Assembly: GCA_963678445.1 (NCBI GenBank)
Contig: OY782877.1
Coordinates: 2,976,001-3,040,000, forward strand
Direction of reading: 5' to 3'
Source: G963678445 sp963678445
GTDB taxonomy: Bacteria; Hydrogenedentota; Hydrogenedentia; Hydrogenedentales; G963678445
DNA: 64,000 nucleotides
Positions 31,939 to 40,455 of this stretch are shown here, one piece after another (position 1 is the stretch's first letter; each line of letters starts with the position of its first letter). The notes below the pieces were generated by a model. It saw only the letters and a list, made by a program, of their open reading frames with translations, was not told the origin of the DNA and ran no database searches. The translations under genes and the position numbers were made by a program.

Positions 31939-34452
31939 ATGTCCATTGTGAAAGAGCGGTGTGTAGGGTGTAGGCGGCCTGTTTTGTGGACAGGCTGTTT
32001 TTTTCTCGTAGTCTGGAGTCTGGGAAGGCTGGAAGCGTTTGGGTTGCCTTCGTTGCCTCTTGCAGACTACGCTGTGGTGGAGGCGGGAAAATATGATAAC
32101 GCCGATGCGGCGCGGGAACATTGGCGCGGTCTGTCGGAATTGGCATCGGTGGGCGTAGCGGAATGTGGCGAACGGCGTGTATTGCGTCTGGAATGTTGCT
32201 TTTCGCAAGGTGAGGGGGAACGCGCCGTTTGGGATGCGGCTGTCGCACTGGATCTATCACGTGCGCGTGGAATGTCGATGGCGGTGCATTGCGCAGACGC
32301 GTCGCCGATAGCGGCATTGGTGCTCTATTTGCGGAGTGGCGACGGCTGGTATTCAGCACCATTTTCGGTGCCGTCAGCAACGGAATGGTCAGTGGTGCGG
32401 CTGGATAAAATGCAGGCGCGGGTGGAGGGCAGCCCCAAGGGCTGGGACTGTATTGAGGGGGTGCGCATTGCGGCGTGGCGGGGGATGACGCAGGACACGA
32501 TATTGCACGTCGCGGATATTGGCGTGGATGCACCAGAGACTTCCTTGGCCTTGCTGCGTGGCGATTGGGCGGCGGTACAGACTCCGGGTGAAGCAGCAAC
32601 GGTTTTTTCGGTGGGGAAGCGGGTGGCGGGCCTTCTGGATGATTTGGGAATTCCCTTTTGGGTCTTTTCCGATGCCTCTTTGTCAGCGAAGGCACTGAAG
32701 GGGATCACGACGGTGATGTTACCCTATGCGCCAACGCTCCCCAAAAGCGCAGAACAAGCGTTAGTGGCGCACATGAAAGGGGGCGGCAACCTAATTTCGT
32801 GTTACACCCTTTCCAACGCGCTCTGTGAGGCGGCAGGGGTAAAGAAACGACCACCGGTACGTGTCAGCAATAAGCCGGACGAAAAATTTGCAACGATTTG
32901 CCCTGAAGGCACCGTTCTGCCGGGGTTTCCAAAGACGGTGACGCAGTTTCCCGGTTATGTAGCAGCGGTGACGCCGTTGTCGAAGGAAAAGGGAAGTGTT
33001 GCGGCCTATTGGTATGACGAGGCGGGTAAAAAATCGGAAGAGCCGGCGGTAACGGTGACCGATCAGCTGATTCATTTTTCGCATGTGATTCAGGGGGAGG
33101 ATTTGCCTGGAAAACGACGCATGCTGTTGGCGATGTTGGGCTATTTAGAGCCGCAGTGCTGGCGTTTGGCAGTGTTGTCGCAGGTCGATCAGTGCTGTGC
33201 CTTGGTGGGTGAAGCGGATCTGACAGCTGCCTTGATGGAGGTGTGCCAACGTGCGCAGGGACGGGAAAAGGTGCTGGCGTTTTTAGAGGATGCGCAGACG
33301 GCGGCAGGGGGAATGACCGCGGCATTAGAGGCGGCTTCGTATGCAACCGCAATGACTGCAGCAGATACAGCATGCACCCAGTTGAAACGGGCGTGGTGTT
33401 GCGTACAACCGACCTTGCCCGACGAGTTTCGCGGCTTCTGGTGTCACGACCCCTTGGGCGTGCAGGGGATGACATGGGACGAGGCCGTGGCGCGGCTGGC
33501 AGAAAATGGTTTTACCGCGATTTTCCCAAACTTGGCCTGGGGCGGCGTGGCGTATTATGAGAGCGCGGTGCTACCGATGGCGGCGGCGGTATCCGAGCAG
33601 GGCGATCAACTGGCGGCGTGTTTGGCAGCCTGTCGTGCGCAGGGCGTAGAGTGTCATGTGTGGAAAGTGTGCTGGAATATGGGCGCGGCGACACCTAAAT
33701 CCTTTGCACTAACGATGCAAAAGGCGGGGCGTACACAGGTGGATGCCAAAGGCAAAGCACGTACAGGCTGGTTATGTCCCTCGCATCCGGAAAACCAGCA
33801 ACAGGAGATCGACGCCATGGTGGAGTTGGCAACGAAGTATGGCGTAGATGGGATTCATTTCGACTATATCCGCTATCCTGATGCCGGGACCTGTTATTGC
33901 AAAGGCTGTCGCGAGCGTTTTGAAACGATACTGGGGGAGCCGGTGTCCTCATGGCCAGGGGCCGTGCTCAAAGAAGGAGAGCTACGAACGCGCTGGTTAC
34001 AGTTTCGCCGCGATCAGATTACACGGGTCGTATCAGAAGTGCATCGTCGCATTCGAGAGGCAGAGTTGACTACGAAAATTTCCGCAGCAGTCTTGCCCCG
34101 CTGGAGTCAACAGCGTGACAGCATCGCCCAGGACTGGAGCGCATGGTGCAAGGCGGGTTATCTGGACTTTGTTTGTCCGATGGATTACACCGATTCGACG
34201 ACGCAATTCTCCGCCTGGGTAGGGCAACAAAAAACATGGGCGGGAACAACGCCCGTATACCCCGGGATCGGCCTCAGTGTGTGGTCAAAAGGCGACCGTA
34301 TGGGCCACCTGGTCGCGCAAGTCCTGGCTTCCCGTGCCGCCAACTGTGGCGGATTTATGTTGTTTAATTACGGCGTTTCCGAAGCCAGCGAAATAGTCTC
34401 CCTCTGCGGCTTAGGTTTGACCCGGGTCGCCCGTGAACCACCCGCGTTGTAA
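31939..34452 (+). CDS. Secreted GHL10/DUF187-type glycoside hydrolase
   Basis: An 837-residue protein with an N-terminal hydrophobic export segment (WTGCFFLVVWSLGRLEAFG). Residues of about 35-200 look like a carbohydrate-binding-type beta domain, and 210-330 like a GATase-like alpha/beta domain (VAGLLDDLGIPFWVFSD). From about 490 a TIM barrel shows FRGFWCHDPLG and, near residue 640, YGVDGIHFDYIRYPD with a following cysteine-rich CYCKGCRERF. The latter motif is diagnostic of the GHL10 (DUF187) glycosidase-like family, with the two aspartates as likely catalytic residues. GTG at 31948 is an alternative start, better spaced from GAGG. It probably cleaves an extracellular polysaccharide. Confidence 0.8.
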   Translation: MSIVKERCVGCRRPVLWTGCFFLVVWSLGRLEAFGLPSLPLADYAVVEAGKYDNADAAREHWRGLSELASVGVAECGERRVLRLECCFSQGEGERAVWDAAVALDLSRARGMSMAVHCADASPIAALVLYLRSGDGWYSAPFSVPSATEWSVVRLDKMQARVEGSPKGWDCIEGVRIAAWRGMTQDTILHVADIGVDAPETSLALLRGDWAAVQTPGEAATVFSVGKRVAGLLDDLGIPFWVFSDASLSAKALKGITTVMLPYAPTLPKSAEQALVAHMKGGGNLISCYTLSNALCEAAGVKKRPPVRVSNKPDEKFATICPEGTVLPGFPKTVTQFPGYVAAVTPLSKEKGSVAAYWYDEAGKKSEEPAVTVTDQLIHFSHVIQGEDLPGKRRMLLAMLGYLEPQCWRLAVLSQVDQCCALVGEADLTAALMEVCQRAQGREKVLAFLEDAQTAAGGMTAALEAASYATAMTAADTACTQLKRAWCCVQPTLPDEFRGFWCHDPLGVQGMTWDEAVARLAENGFTAIFPNLAWGGVAYYESAVLPMAAAVSEQGDQLAACLAACRAQGVECHVWKVCWNMGAATPKSFALTMQKAGRTQVDAKGKARTGWLCPSHPENQQQEIDAMVELATKYGVDGIHFDYIRYPDAGTCYCKGCRERFETILGEPVSSWPGAVLKEGELRTRWLQFRRDQITRVVSEVHRRIREAELTTKISAAVLPRWSQQRDSIAQDWSAWCKAGYLDFVCPMDYTDSTTQFSAWVGQQKTWAGTTPVYPGIGLSVWSKGDRMGHLVAQVLASRAANCGGFMLFNYGVSEASEIVSLCGLGLTRVAREPPAL

Positions 34453-34482
34453 ACTTCTTTCTTTTTACGGAAAAAGAAAGAA
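34452..34482. terminator. Hairpin between convergent genes
   Basis: CTTCTTTCTTTTT and AAAAAGAAAGAAG form a perfect 13-base stem around ACGG just after the stop of the GHL10-like gene. There is no clean T tract on either side beyond the stem itself, so it may act as a bidirectional terminator for the GHL10-like gene and the convergent DUF2726 gene. Confidence 0.5.
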
Positions 34483-34567
34483 GCAAAGAAAAACGAATAT
34501 ATGCGCCAGCTTCACTCTGTTTACCCACGTCAAGGACCAAAATTATTGCTTTCGGTCGCTGGACCGC
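34483..34567 (-). repeat. Dispersed palindromic repeat, copy D
   Basis: On the minus strand the copy opens GCGGTCCAGCGACCGAAAGC and ends with ATTCGTTTTTCTTTGC. It is about 85 bp and more diverged than A, B and F in the middle. A further truncated relative (34582-34625, with TTTTGCTGTGGT as in copy B) follows directly to the right. Confidence 0.6.
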
Positions 34568-34619
34568 CGAAAAAAAAGAGGGCAAAGAAAAATGCGAATA
34601 TAATTTAGTTTTGCTGTGG

Positions 34620-35207
34620 TTATCCACGCCCTCCACGCTTTACCACGGAATCCGCGCAGGGGATATCTGCCGGTGGCTTTGGCGCATAGAGACGCAGTGT
34701 ATTTTGAAGGCTTTCCTTTATATCCTCAGCGTCATACCGGGACTGCCCTTGGAAGCGGATTAGGGGAAGATGCGCCTCTTGGAATACTTCATTGACGAAG
34801 GCGTCGCGCTGTTGGCGATTTTTCCACCCATGACTACGGTCATCCAATTCAATCCCTGCTATCGGCATCAACGCATGATCACACAACAAAAAGTCCACAT
34901 GCTTCGAAGTGATCCGGTTCAACGCCGTTGTATACTCACTCCGGCCCCTTGCCTTGGGCGCGAAGATATCCGCCAGTCGAACCTGTGCGAAAATAGGATA
35001 CTGCGGTGCTGCCGCCTCACACAGTGCCGCATAGAAGGCCTGCTCATTCTTCGTCAGGAAGTTTTTTCGCAACACATACCCATACGGTCGCTTCTGGCCC
35101 TTTTTTCGGTCCGGCCCAATCCCCAACGCCTCCAACACCATGGCCAACAATCCAAACCCTACGAGCACCCCGACCACAACATAAGCATACCACGGTAGAA
35201 CCGGCAT
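34620..35207 (-). CDS. DUF2726 domain protein (nuclease-fold relative), membrane anchored
   Basis: A 195-residue protein with one N-terminal membrane helix (YAYVVVGVLVGFGLLAMVL) followed by DUF2726: FLTKNEQAFYAAL, VDFLLCDHALMPIAGIELDD, RDAFVNEVFQEAHLPLIRF. As I recall, DUF2726 is placed with the PD-(D/E)xK nuclease-like superfamily; the VDF-x15-IELD pair would be its acidic core, though the usual lysine is not obvious. Its ATG lies only 27 bases after the stop of the NACHT-pentapeptide gene on the same strand, so the two are probably co-transcribed. That suggests an effector/sensor relation, which is inference. Confidence 0.75.
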   Translation of the reverse strand: MPVLPWYAYVVVGVLVGFGLLAMVLEALGIGPDRKKGQKRPYGYVLRKNFLTKNEQAFYAALCEAAAPQYPIFAQVRLADIFAPKARGRSEYTTALNRITSKHVDFLLCDHALMPIAGIELDDRSHGWKNRQQRDAFVNEVFQEAHLPLIRFQGQSRYDAEDIKESLQNTLRLYAPKPPADIPCADSVVKRGGRG

Positions 35208-35234
35208 TCCATCCCCCTTTTGGCCTTGGTAGTA

Positions 35235-38114
35235 TTAATCGCAAAACTCTACATTGCTAAGATCTATACCCATGCGTTCTAGTTCCTCACAGGAAGATTT
35301 CGAAAACTTTGTTTTTTCAAGGCAAGCTTCACTCGGATCCAAACCCGGTAGATAACCTCCTTTTAGTTCTAGAGCAGGCAGATATGCTCCCCTTAGATCT
35401 GTTTCCTTTAAGTTAGCTTCCGTTAGATTTGCCCCCCCTAGATCTGCACCCCTCAGGTCTGTATAGTCGAGGTTTGCCCCCCTTAGATCTGCACCCCTCA
35501 GGTATGCCTCCTTCAGGTCTGCAAGGCCGAGGTCTGTATCACTCAGGTTTGCATGACTCAGGTTTGCATAACACAGGTTTGCATGACTCAGGTTTGCATA
35601 ACACAGGTTTGCATAACACAGGTTTGCATAACACAGGTTTGCATAACACAGGTTTGCATAACACAGGTTTGCATGACTCAGGTTTGCATAACTCAGGTCT
35701 GCATAACTCAGGTCTGCATAACTCAGGTCTGCATAACTCAGGTCTGCATCACTTATAGATTGTTCGGTAAGGTTTATATATGAAACGTTTTTTCTTGCAA
35801 GCGCCCCTATATTATCGCCGGAGGGTCCAGTAAGCCAGGAAAACCAGCGCGCAAAATCCGTAGGGCCAGGCCATTGTATGGAAGATACATTTTGCGTGGT
35901 ACATGCGCAGGCGTTAAGCGCAGTAAGCAAGGTGATATCCACGTGGCGGGCATAGTCGTATAGGGTGCGAAAATCGCTATCGGGGAAAGCCTCTTGCACT
36001 CCTGGTCCGTGGCGCAGGCTATGGTTAAGCAAAGTAGTCAGGGCATCTTGGCAGACCTCTACATCGAGATTATTTTCTTTTTTTTGTAATTTCACTTCGC
36101 TTCGCAGGAAGGCACAGATTTCTTCGGTCATGGGTTGTCGCGCAAACCAGGTAGACCATTTGTCTTTGCCCAGGCAGGTTGTTGGAGACCAGCCGGATTC
36201 GCTGTCTTCCTGGAATCGTCGGAGTTCTCCGCCTGTTTTAACCACTGCCCGAAGCAGACGACGCGCCGCCAGATATTCGCCAAAGCTCTTGTGGGTAAAT
36301 TCAAAAGTGCGTTGGTCGAGTGCGCCTTCTTGTTCCGCTCGGAAGAAAAAGGTCACCATCAAACGTCCTGCACCTTCTGCTACGTCTTTGCCCAAGCGTT
36401 CCAGTATTTTTTCGTTAACGAAGGCCTTGAGCTTTTCGATAGTGGCTTTGCGTCCATCACTTTGCCAGACGGCCAGCGCCACATCTTCAAGCGCACGAAT
36501 AAATTCAGCTTCTGAGAGTTCTGATTCTCGGATGAGTTTGCGTTTTTGCTCATATCGTCGTTCATAGACATCGTGCAGCAAAAGCGCATAGATTTTATTG
36601 AGCGAGATGTTGTTTGTAAGATCAATTTCCTGTTTTCGGTATACGCGGGCCACCAGATAGTTGAGCAGGGGTTCTGTGGTAATGGGGTCCAGATCTTTCC
36701 GTTTTAACTCTTCCGGCATATCGGAAAAGTTTTCGCCGGTGCATGCACCTAGTTTTGACCACCAAGCATTGCGCAGATCAATTCTAAGCAATTCGTCGGG
36801 ATCTTTGTAGTCATGAGAATTGCGTTCGTTGGAGGCCATCGCATAGGGAAGCAGGTGCAGCGTGTGCTTTGCATTCTGTATCCGGTTTTCACCGGCTTGC
36901 ACCGCTAAAACGCGTCCACTGATGAGCAGATGCACTTTGTGGTAGGCTGTGTTTAGTTCGGTTACCATTGCCGATGCTTTTTCGCAAAATGTACGGGCTA
37001 CCGATTCACCTACATCGCCATGCATGGAGACTTCATCCAGACCATCGAAGATCACGAGGGTAGGGGGACCTTCGGAGGAGAATACATTCCCTCGCAACTC
37101 AAGGCCTTCGCGTGCAAAACGGCGTACGTCATCTAACAGATTTCCATCCAGGGAAAGTCGATGCAAAGGGATAAGAAGCACACGGCGGTCTCGACGGGCT
37201 ACGTTGGCCGCATACATGCGGCAGAATGAGGATTTACCAGCACCGGGGCCTCCGCTGATCATTCGGATGGCGTCGTCTTTTCCGCTCGTCTTCAGCCAGT
37301 GATCGATACATTCTTCCAGGCGTACTACATGACGTATTTCTTTTTCCTGCCTTTTCTGGACTTCCAGAGTGTTCTGTCTGGGTTGTTCGCTTTCAACATA
37401 ATAGGCATGTAAGGGAATAAAAATTTGTTCCAGGCCAAAAACTTCCCCGAATACGCTTTTGTTTATTTTTCGTTCGAGTCTTGCAGCATATTTCAGCCAG
37501 CTATGCTCTTCCTGACTGGCTTGGGCAAAGGGGGTATCGAGTTCGCGCAGGATAGGCGCATAGCGATTGGGGTTGTCGCGCCAGGTTTTGTGGAGCGTAA
37601 AAACGAAGTGGGGGCGGAGTCGTGCGGCAATGGTTTGGGATTCGCTCTCGCTCATGCCCAGGCCGTGTAACCAGTGTTGGTAGGCGTCAGCTACGGGTTC
37701 CAGCAGATCAAGCCGTCCAGGATGATCCATAAAGGAGGCGTCGAGCGTACAGTCGACGGCTTCAATGGCGTCCGCAAAGGTGTTGGCAAAGGCGCCGGGG
37801 TCTTCTCCGGGGGCAAGGTTCAGATCGGGTAGGTACTCATTGGTCGTTTCGACCAAAGCACGCTGCATGGCAGTGACGATCAGGAGCCAAAGCAGTTGTC
37901 CGGGATCGTCTTTGAGTTTTACGGCGTCGATGCTGTCGAATAAATCGTTTGCAGCAGCTCCCCATTGGGCTGTAACCCCATTGATTATGCCAACGGTTAG
38001 TGTTTTGAAAAGTTTGGGGAAATCAACCTTCAGGGGACGGTTCCAGACGCTTACGGGTCTTGTTACCCCTGTTGCGAGTGGATTCTTGGGCGTGTGAAGC
38101 GTTTCTTCCGACAT
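35235..38114 (-). CDS. STAND-type NACHT ATPase with C-terminal pentapeptide repeats
   Basis: A 959-residue protein. Residues 1-260 are a helical N-terminal region I do not recognise. A P-loop ATPase follows: Walker A GGPGAGKSS (288-296), Walker B LVIFDGLDEV (353-362), ISGRV as sensor segment, then a helical arm typical of NACHT/STAND proteins. From about 800 there are some 24 pentapeptide repeats of the A(D/N)LxY type (ADLSY, ANLCY, ANLSH), forming a right-handed beta-helix. STAND proteins with sensor repeats act as conflict or antiviral switches in bacteria. Here the pentapeptide helix replaces the usual TPR/WD40 sensor. A DUF2726 gene follows in the same operon. The 15-bp DNA periodicity of the repeats suggests rapid copy-number change. 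Confidence 0.85.
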   Translation of the reverse strand: MSEETLHTPKNPLATGVTRPVSVWNRPLKVDFPKLFKTLTVGIINGVTAQWGAAANDLFDSIDAVKLKDDPGQLLWLLIVTAMQRALVETTNEYLPDLNLAPGEDPGAFANTFADAIEAVDCTLDASFMDHPGRLDLLEPVADAYQHWLHGLGMSESESQTIAARLRPHFVFTLHKTWRDNPNRYAPILRELDTPFAQASQEEHSWLKYAARLERKINKSVFGEVFGLEQIFIPLHAYYVESEQPRQNTLEVQKRQEKEIRHVVRLEECIDHWLKTSGKDDAIRMISGGPGAGKSSFCRMYAANVARRDRRVLLIPLHRLSLDGNLLDDVRRFAREGLELRGNVFSSEGPPTLVIFDGLDEVSMHGDVGESVARTFCEKASAMVTELNTAYHKVHLLISGRVLAVQAGENRIQNAKHTLHLLPYAMASNERNSHDYKDPDELLRIDLRNAWWSKLGACTGENFSDMPEELKRKDLDPITTEPLLNYLVARVYRKQEIDLTNNISLNKIYALLLHDVYERRYEQKRKLIRESELSEAEFIRALEDVALAVWQSDGRKATIEKLKAFVNEKILERLGKDVAEGAGRLMVTFFFRAEQEGALDQRTFEFTHKSFGEYLAARRLLRAVVKTGGELRRFQEDSESGWSPTTCLGKDKWSTWFARQPMTEEICAFLRSEVKLQKKENNLDVEVCQDALTTLLNHSLRHGPGVQEAFPDSDFRTLYDYARHVDITLLTALNACACTTQNVSSIQWPGPTDFARWFSWLTGPSGDNIGALARKNVSYINLTEQSISDADLSYADLSYADLSYADLSYANLSHANLCYANLCYANLCYANLCYANLCYANLSHANLCYANLSHANLSDTDLGLADLKEAYLRGADLRGANLDYTDLRGADLGGANLTEANLKETDLRGAYLPALELKGGYLPGLDPSEACLEKTKFSKSSCEELERMGIDLSNVEFCD
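35535..35756 (-). repeat. 15-bp tandem repeat array within the pentapeptide-coding region
   Basis: Units such as GCATAACACAGGTTT, GCATGACTCAGGTTT and GCATAACTCAGGTCT follow each other about fifteen times without spacers. Each encodes five residues (ANLCY, ANLSH, ADLSY) of the NACHT protein. The identity between units makes slipped-strand changes likely. Confidence 0.9.
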
Positions 38115-38381
38115 CGTTTTTCCTTTCCAGGGGAAAGCAGTGCAGAGAAAGGAATATACGAGAAATGCTTCTCGGCACGGCAGTCAGGAAATATGGTACA
38201 ACCCCTTGCCTATTTTTATATACTGTACTACGCGGAGATGCTGATGTGCAATTCCAGTAGAGTGGGATGGCTTGGAGGGGTTGTGCAGGTTTGTCGGGAG
38301 GGTATGCGAGAGCAGGCGGAAGAAGGGGATTGCGGGTCGGTTATATTCGTGACAATTATCCAGTAAGGAGGGGGTGGGGGA

Positions 38382-38714
38382 TCAGCAGGCTTTGTCGTCG
38401 TATTCGCATTCGTACCATTTACGCCATTTGGCTGCGTATTTGTGGATCCAGTCCAGGGCGGCTTCGCGTCCCAGGTCGCGGCGGGCTTTTTCGGATTCCA
38501 GCCATTTGTGCCGTGCTATTTCGGCGCATTGCAGGTCGAGCATGGCGCGATGGCGTGCTTCTCGCCAGCGCCGGGAATGTTTGTCTTCCCAGTCTCGACG
38601 GGCTGCCTCGAAGCCGACGTCGTAGCCGCGTTCTTGCGAGAGGAAGTATTTATGTAGGTTGATTTCTCGCAGTTCCGCTTTGGTAAACAGTTTTTCCATC
38701 GTACTACACCCCAT
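38382..38714 (-). CDS. Small highly charged helical protein with an internal duplication
   Basis: A 110-residue protein (or 105 from the ATG at 38699, MEKLFTKAEL). It contains two tandem copies of a motif: REINLHKYFLSQERGYDVGF...DW...WRE (about 16-52) and AEIARHKWLESEKARRDLGR...DWIHKYAAKWRKW (about 64-100). The shared pattern is EI-x2-HK-x2-x-S-x4-RDxG-x2-AA-x2-DW-x6-WR. There is no signal peptide, so it is cytoplasmic. I know similar duplicated motifs in uncharacterised bacterial proteins but no function. Ribosome binding sites are weak for both starts. Confidence 0.65.
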   Translation of the reverse strand: MGCSTMEKLFTKAELREINLHKYFLSQERGYDVGFEAARRDWEDKHSRRWREARHRAMLDLQCAEIARHKWLESEKARRDLGREAALDWIHKYAAKWRKWYECEYDDKAC

Positions 38715-38916
38715 AGCCTGCGTACCGTAAAGTTTTCAGTGTATCTGTCTGTTGGTACGACTTTTCCCACTTGTTTTGCGTTCACAAAGTAATTGCAAAA
38801 CATCCTTTTCTCTATTTGGTATTTTTATCATATTGTTTCTGTGACGTCAATACCTTATTTCTCGTTTTTCCAGAAACTCACGTTCTAAGGATAGGCGTTA
38901 ACTGCCTGGTTTGGCA

Positions 38917-38956
38917 ACAAAAAAAAGAGTGTTTGCCGTGATTCGAAAAACACTCT
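38917..38956 (-). terminator. Terminator after the 146-residue secreted protein gene
   Basis: On the minus strand AGAGTGTTT pairs with AAACACTCT (38948-38956 and 38926-38934) and is followed by a T run. It lies 46 bases past the stop at 39002. Confidence 0.88.
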
Positions 38957-39001
38957 AGGGTACGTAGTGCGGTGATGGGCACAAGAGATGGTGTGGCCGT
39001 G

Positions 39002-39442
39002 TTAGTTTACACGGGCGATCTCTTTGTCTTTGTAAAAGACTTTTTTGCCACTGATAGTGCATTCTACTTTTTTTGTTTTTCCTTGAAATTCGACGGCTGC
39101 GATGAGCTTTTCACTCTCAACCGACCATGTGCCAATCAAGGATTCACGTCCGATCATCTTTTTGGCAATGGGGCGAAAGAAAGGTGGCACTGTGGCGATT
39201 GCCTGTCCTCCCGGATTCAAGTGGATGGTTACGGCACAGGGCAATTCTTTTGCTTTTACTTCCCATGCGGTTCCGGTCAAACTGGCCGCATCCAATTCGG
39301 GTGGCTGCATAACCGGTGCCGGTGCCGATGTTTTTGTGCCTTTTCGACCTTGGTTCGCTCCTCCCTGGGGGGACAGGAGCGGGGTGACGATAATAAGTGC
39401 TAAAAGGGCGACGCCGAAACCAATCAATAACTTTTTGTTCAC
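39002..39442 (-). CDS. Exported or membrane-anchored protein of unknown function
   Basis: A 146-residue protein with an N-terminal hydrophobic segment (LLIGFGVALLALIIVTPLL) without a clear cleavage site, so probably anchored, then a linker rich in Gly/Lys/Pro. The C-terminal 95 residues (LTGTAWEVKAKELPCAVTI ... KKVECTISGKKVFYKDKEI) look beta-rich. The closing ECTISGK-x2-FxKD motif resembles ECSITGKYFKD of the next protein upstream (39742-40185), so the two may be distant relatives. Its own terminator follows. Function unknown. Confidence 0.7.
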   Translation of the reverse strand: MNKKLLIGFGVALLALIIVTPLLSPQGGANQGRKGTKTSAPAPVMQPPELDAASLTGTAWEVKAKELPCAVTIHLNPGGQAIATVPPFFRPIAKKMIGRESLIGTWSVESEKLIAAVEFQGKTKKVECTISGKKVFYKDKEIARVN

Positions 39443-39459
39443 AGTAGACTTCTCCTAAG

Positions 39460-39553
39460 GCGGTCCAGCGACCGCAAGCAAGTGGCCTGTTTATGGACGA
39501 TCTGCAGTGGATGCCGTTTGTGGCCACGGCAAAAAATCGCTATTTTATGGCCT
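39460..39553 (+). repeat. Dispersed palindromic repeat, copy E
   Basis: This plus-strand copy starts GCGGTCCAGCGACCGCAAGC and ends AAATCGCTATTTTATGGCC, about 94 bp, with a middle section longer than in A, B and F. It lies just upstream of the 146-residue protein gene, between its start codon and the terminator of the next gene. Confidence 0.65.
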
Positions 39554-39684
39554 CTTTCCAAAATCAAAGACGGAAGAGGCTATAGACTACCTGTATTTCC
39601 CCTGTTTCGTCAAGTTTTGCTTTTGATGGAGGGGCTGGTAGTTTTGCTGGTCTGTTGAAACGGTTCTGAACGTATAGGGTGTAT

Positions 39685-39713
39685 AAAAAAAGGGGAGGGA
39701 AAAATCCCTCCCC
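39685..39713 (-). terminator. Terminator after the 147-residue secreted protein gene
   Basis: GGGGAGGG and CCCTCCCC (39706-39713 and 39692-39699) form a perfect 8-base stem, followed on the minus strand by seven T residues. Confidence 0.9.
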
Positions 39714-39741
39714 AATTTATATACATTTGTCTGGATATGGC

Positions 39742-40185
39742 CTAGAGCACAGGCATGCCACTACCTTTACCGGTGTCGAGGTCACCCCAGTCATCGTCGC
39801 TACCTTCAAAGGTCAGTTCTTCGACGAGAAGTACGTTGGCGTCTTTGAAATATTTACCAGTGATGGAGCATTCTTTACCAGCGGTTTTGCCGGTGAGCAT
39901 GGGGGCTGCGGCTGCGTTAGGCAGCACGGTTACGATTTTGCCTTTCAATGCGGCCAGATCGTTAACATCGATTTCGCTGACTTTAAGCGCGTTGATATTG
40001 ACATAGGCTTCTCCGGCGCCTTCTTTTGCGTCTTTGGCGAAGGTGTCCAACAGGCCAACGCTAAGTCCTTTTACTACCACGGCAACGCCTTGCGGCGCCG
40101 CTTCATCTTGCGCCAAAACACCGCTGAGGTTAAAGCTGACGGCCATCGCCAGGGCCAGAAGGGCAACTGCTGCAATTTTCTTCAT
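39742..40185 (-). CDS. Secreted protein of unknown function
   Basis: A 147-residue protein with a classical signal peptide (MKKIAAVALLALAMAVSFNL..., likely cut after VLA at about 25). The mature part is acidic and beta-rich: VNINALKVSEIDVNDLAALK, GKIVTVLPNAAAAPML, AGKECSITGKYFKDANVLLVEEL in pieces. The last section has the look of an OB-fold barrel (GKIVTV... ITGK...). AAAGGAG precedes the ATG. It is flanked by its own terminator. Function unknown, periplasmic by the signal. Confidence 0.75.
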   Translation of the reverse strand: MKKIAAVALLALAMAVSFNLSGVLAQDEAAPQGVAVVVKGLSVGLLDTFAKDAKEGAGEAYVNINALKVSEIDVNDLAALKGKIVTVLPNAAAAPMLTGKTAGKECSITGKYFKDANVLLVEELTFEGSDDDWGDLDTGKGSGMPVL

Positions 40186-40455
40186 GGTACGAACTCCTTT
40201 AAATGTTATTAGGTTGTTTCTGTTACCGTTTATCTTGAACGCCTCGAAAAGGCTTACAGCACCTTTTCGTCACACTCTTGACTCATTTGCGCTTCTATTT
40301 GTTTCGCATGACGAATGTCATCTTTTTGCTGGAAAAACACCGTTATTATACAACTTGACGAAGAAACGTTCCAGTTATTCGTGTCGTTGTATTGTGCCTT
40401 GGATTTAAACACTTATAAAGGCAGGGCTTCTTTTGGGGTTTAGACCTCAATTTGT

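Noticed and set aside
35429..35783. Regular short repeats looking like a CRISPR array
   Set aside because: The units are only 15 bp, contiguous without spacers, and encode pentapeptide repeats of the NACHT protein in frame.
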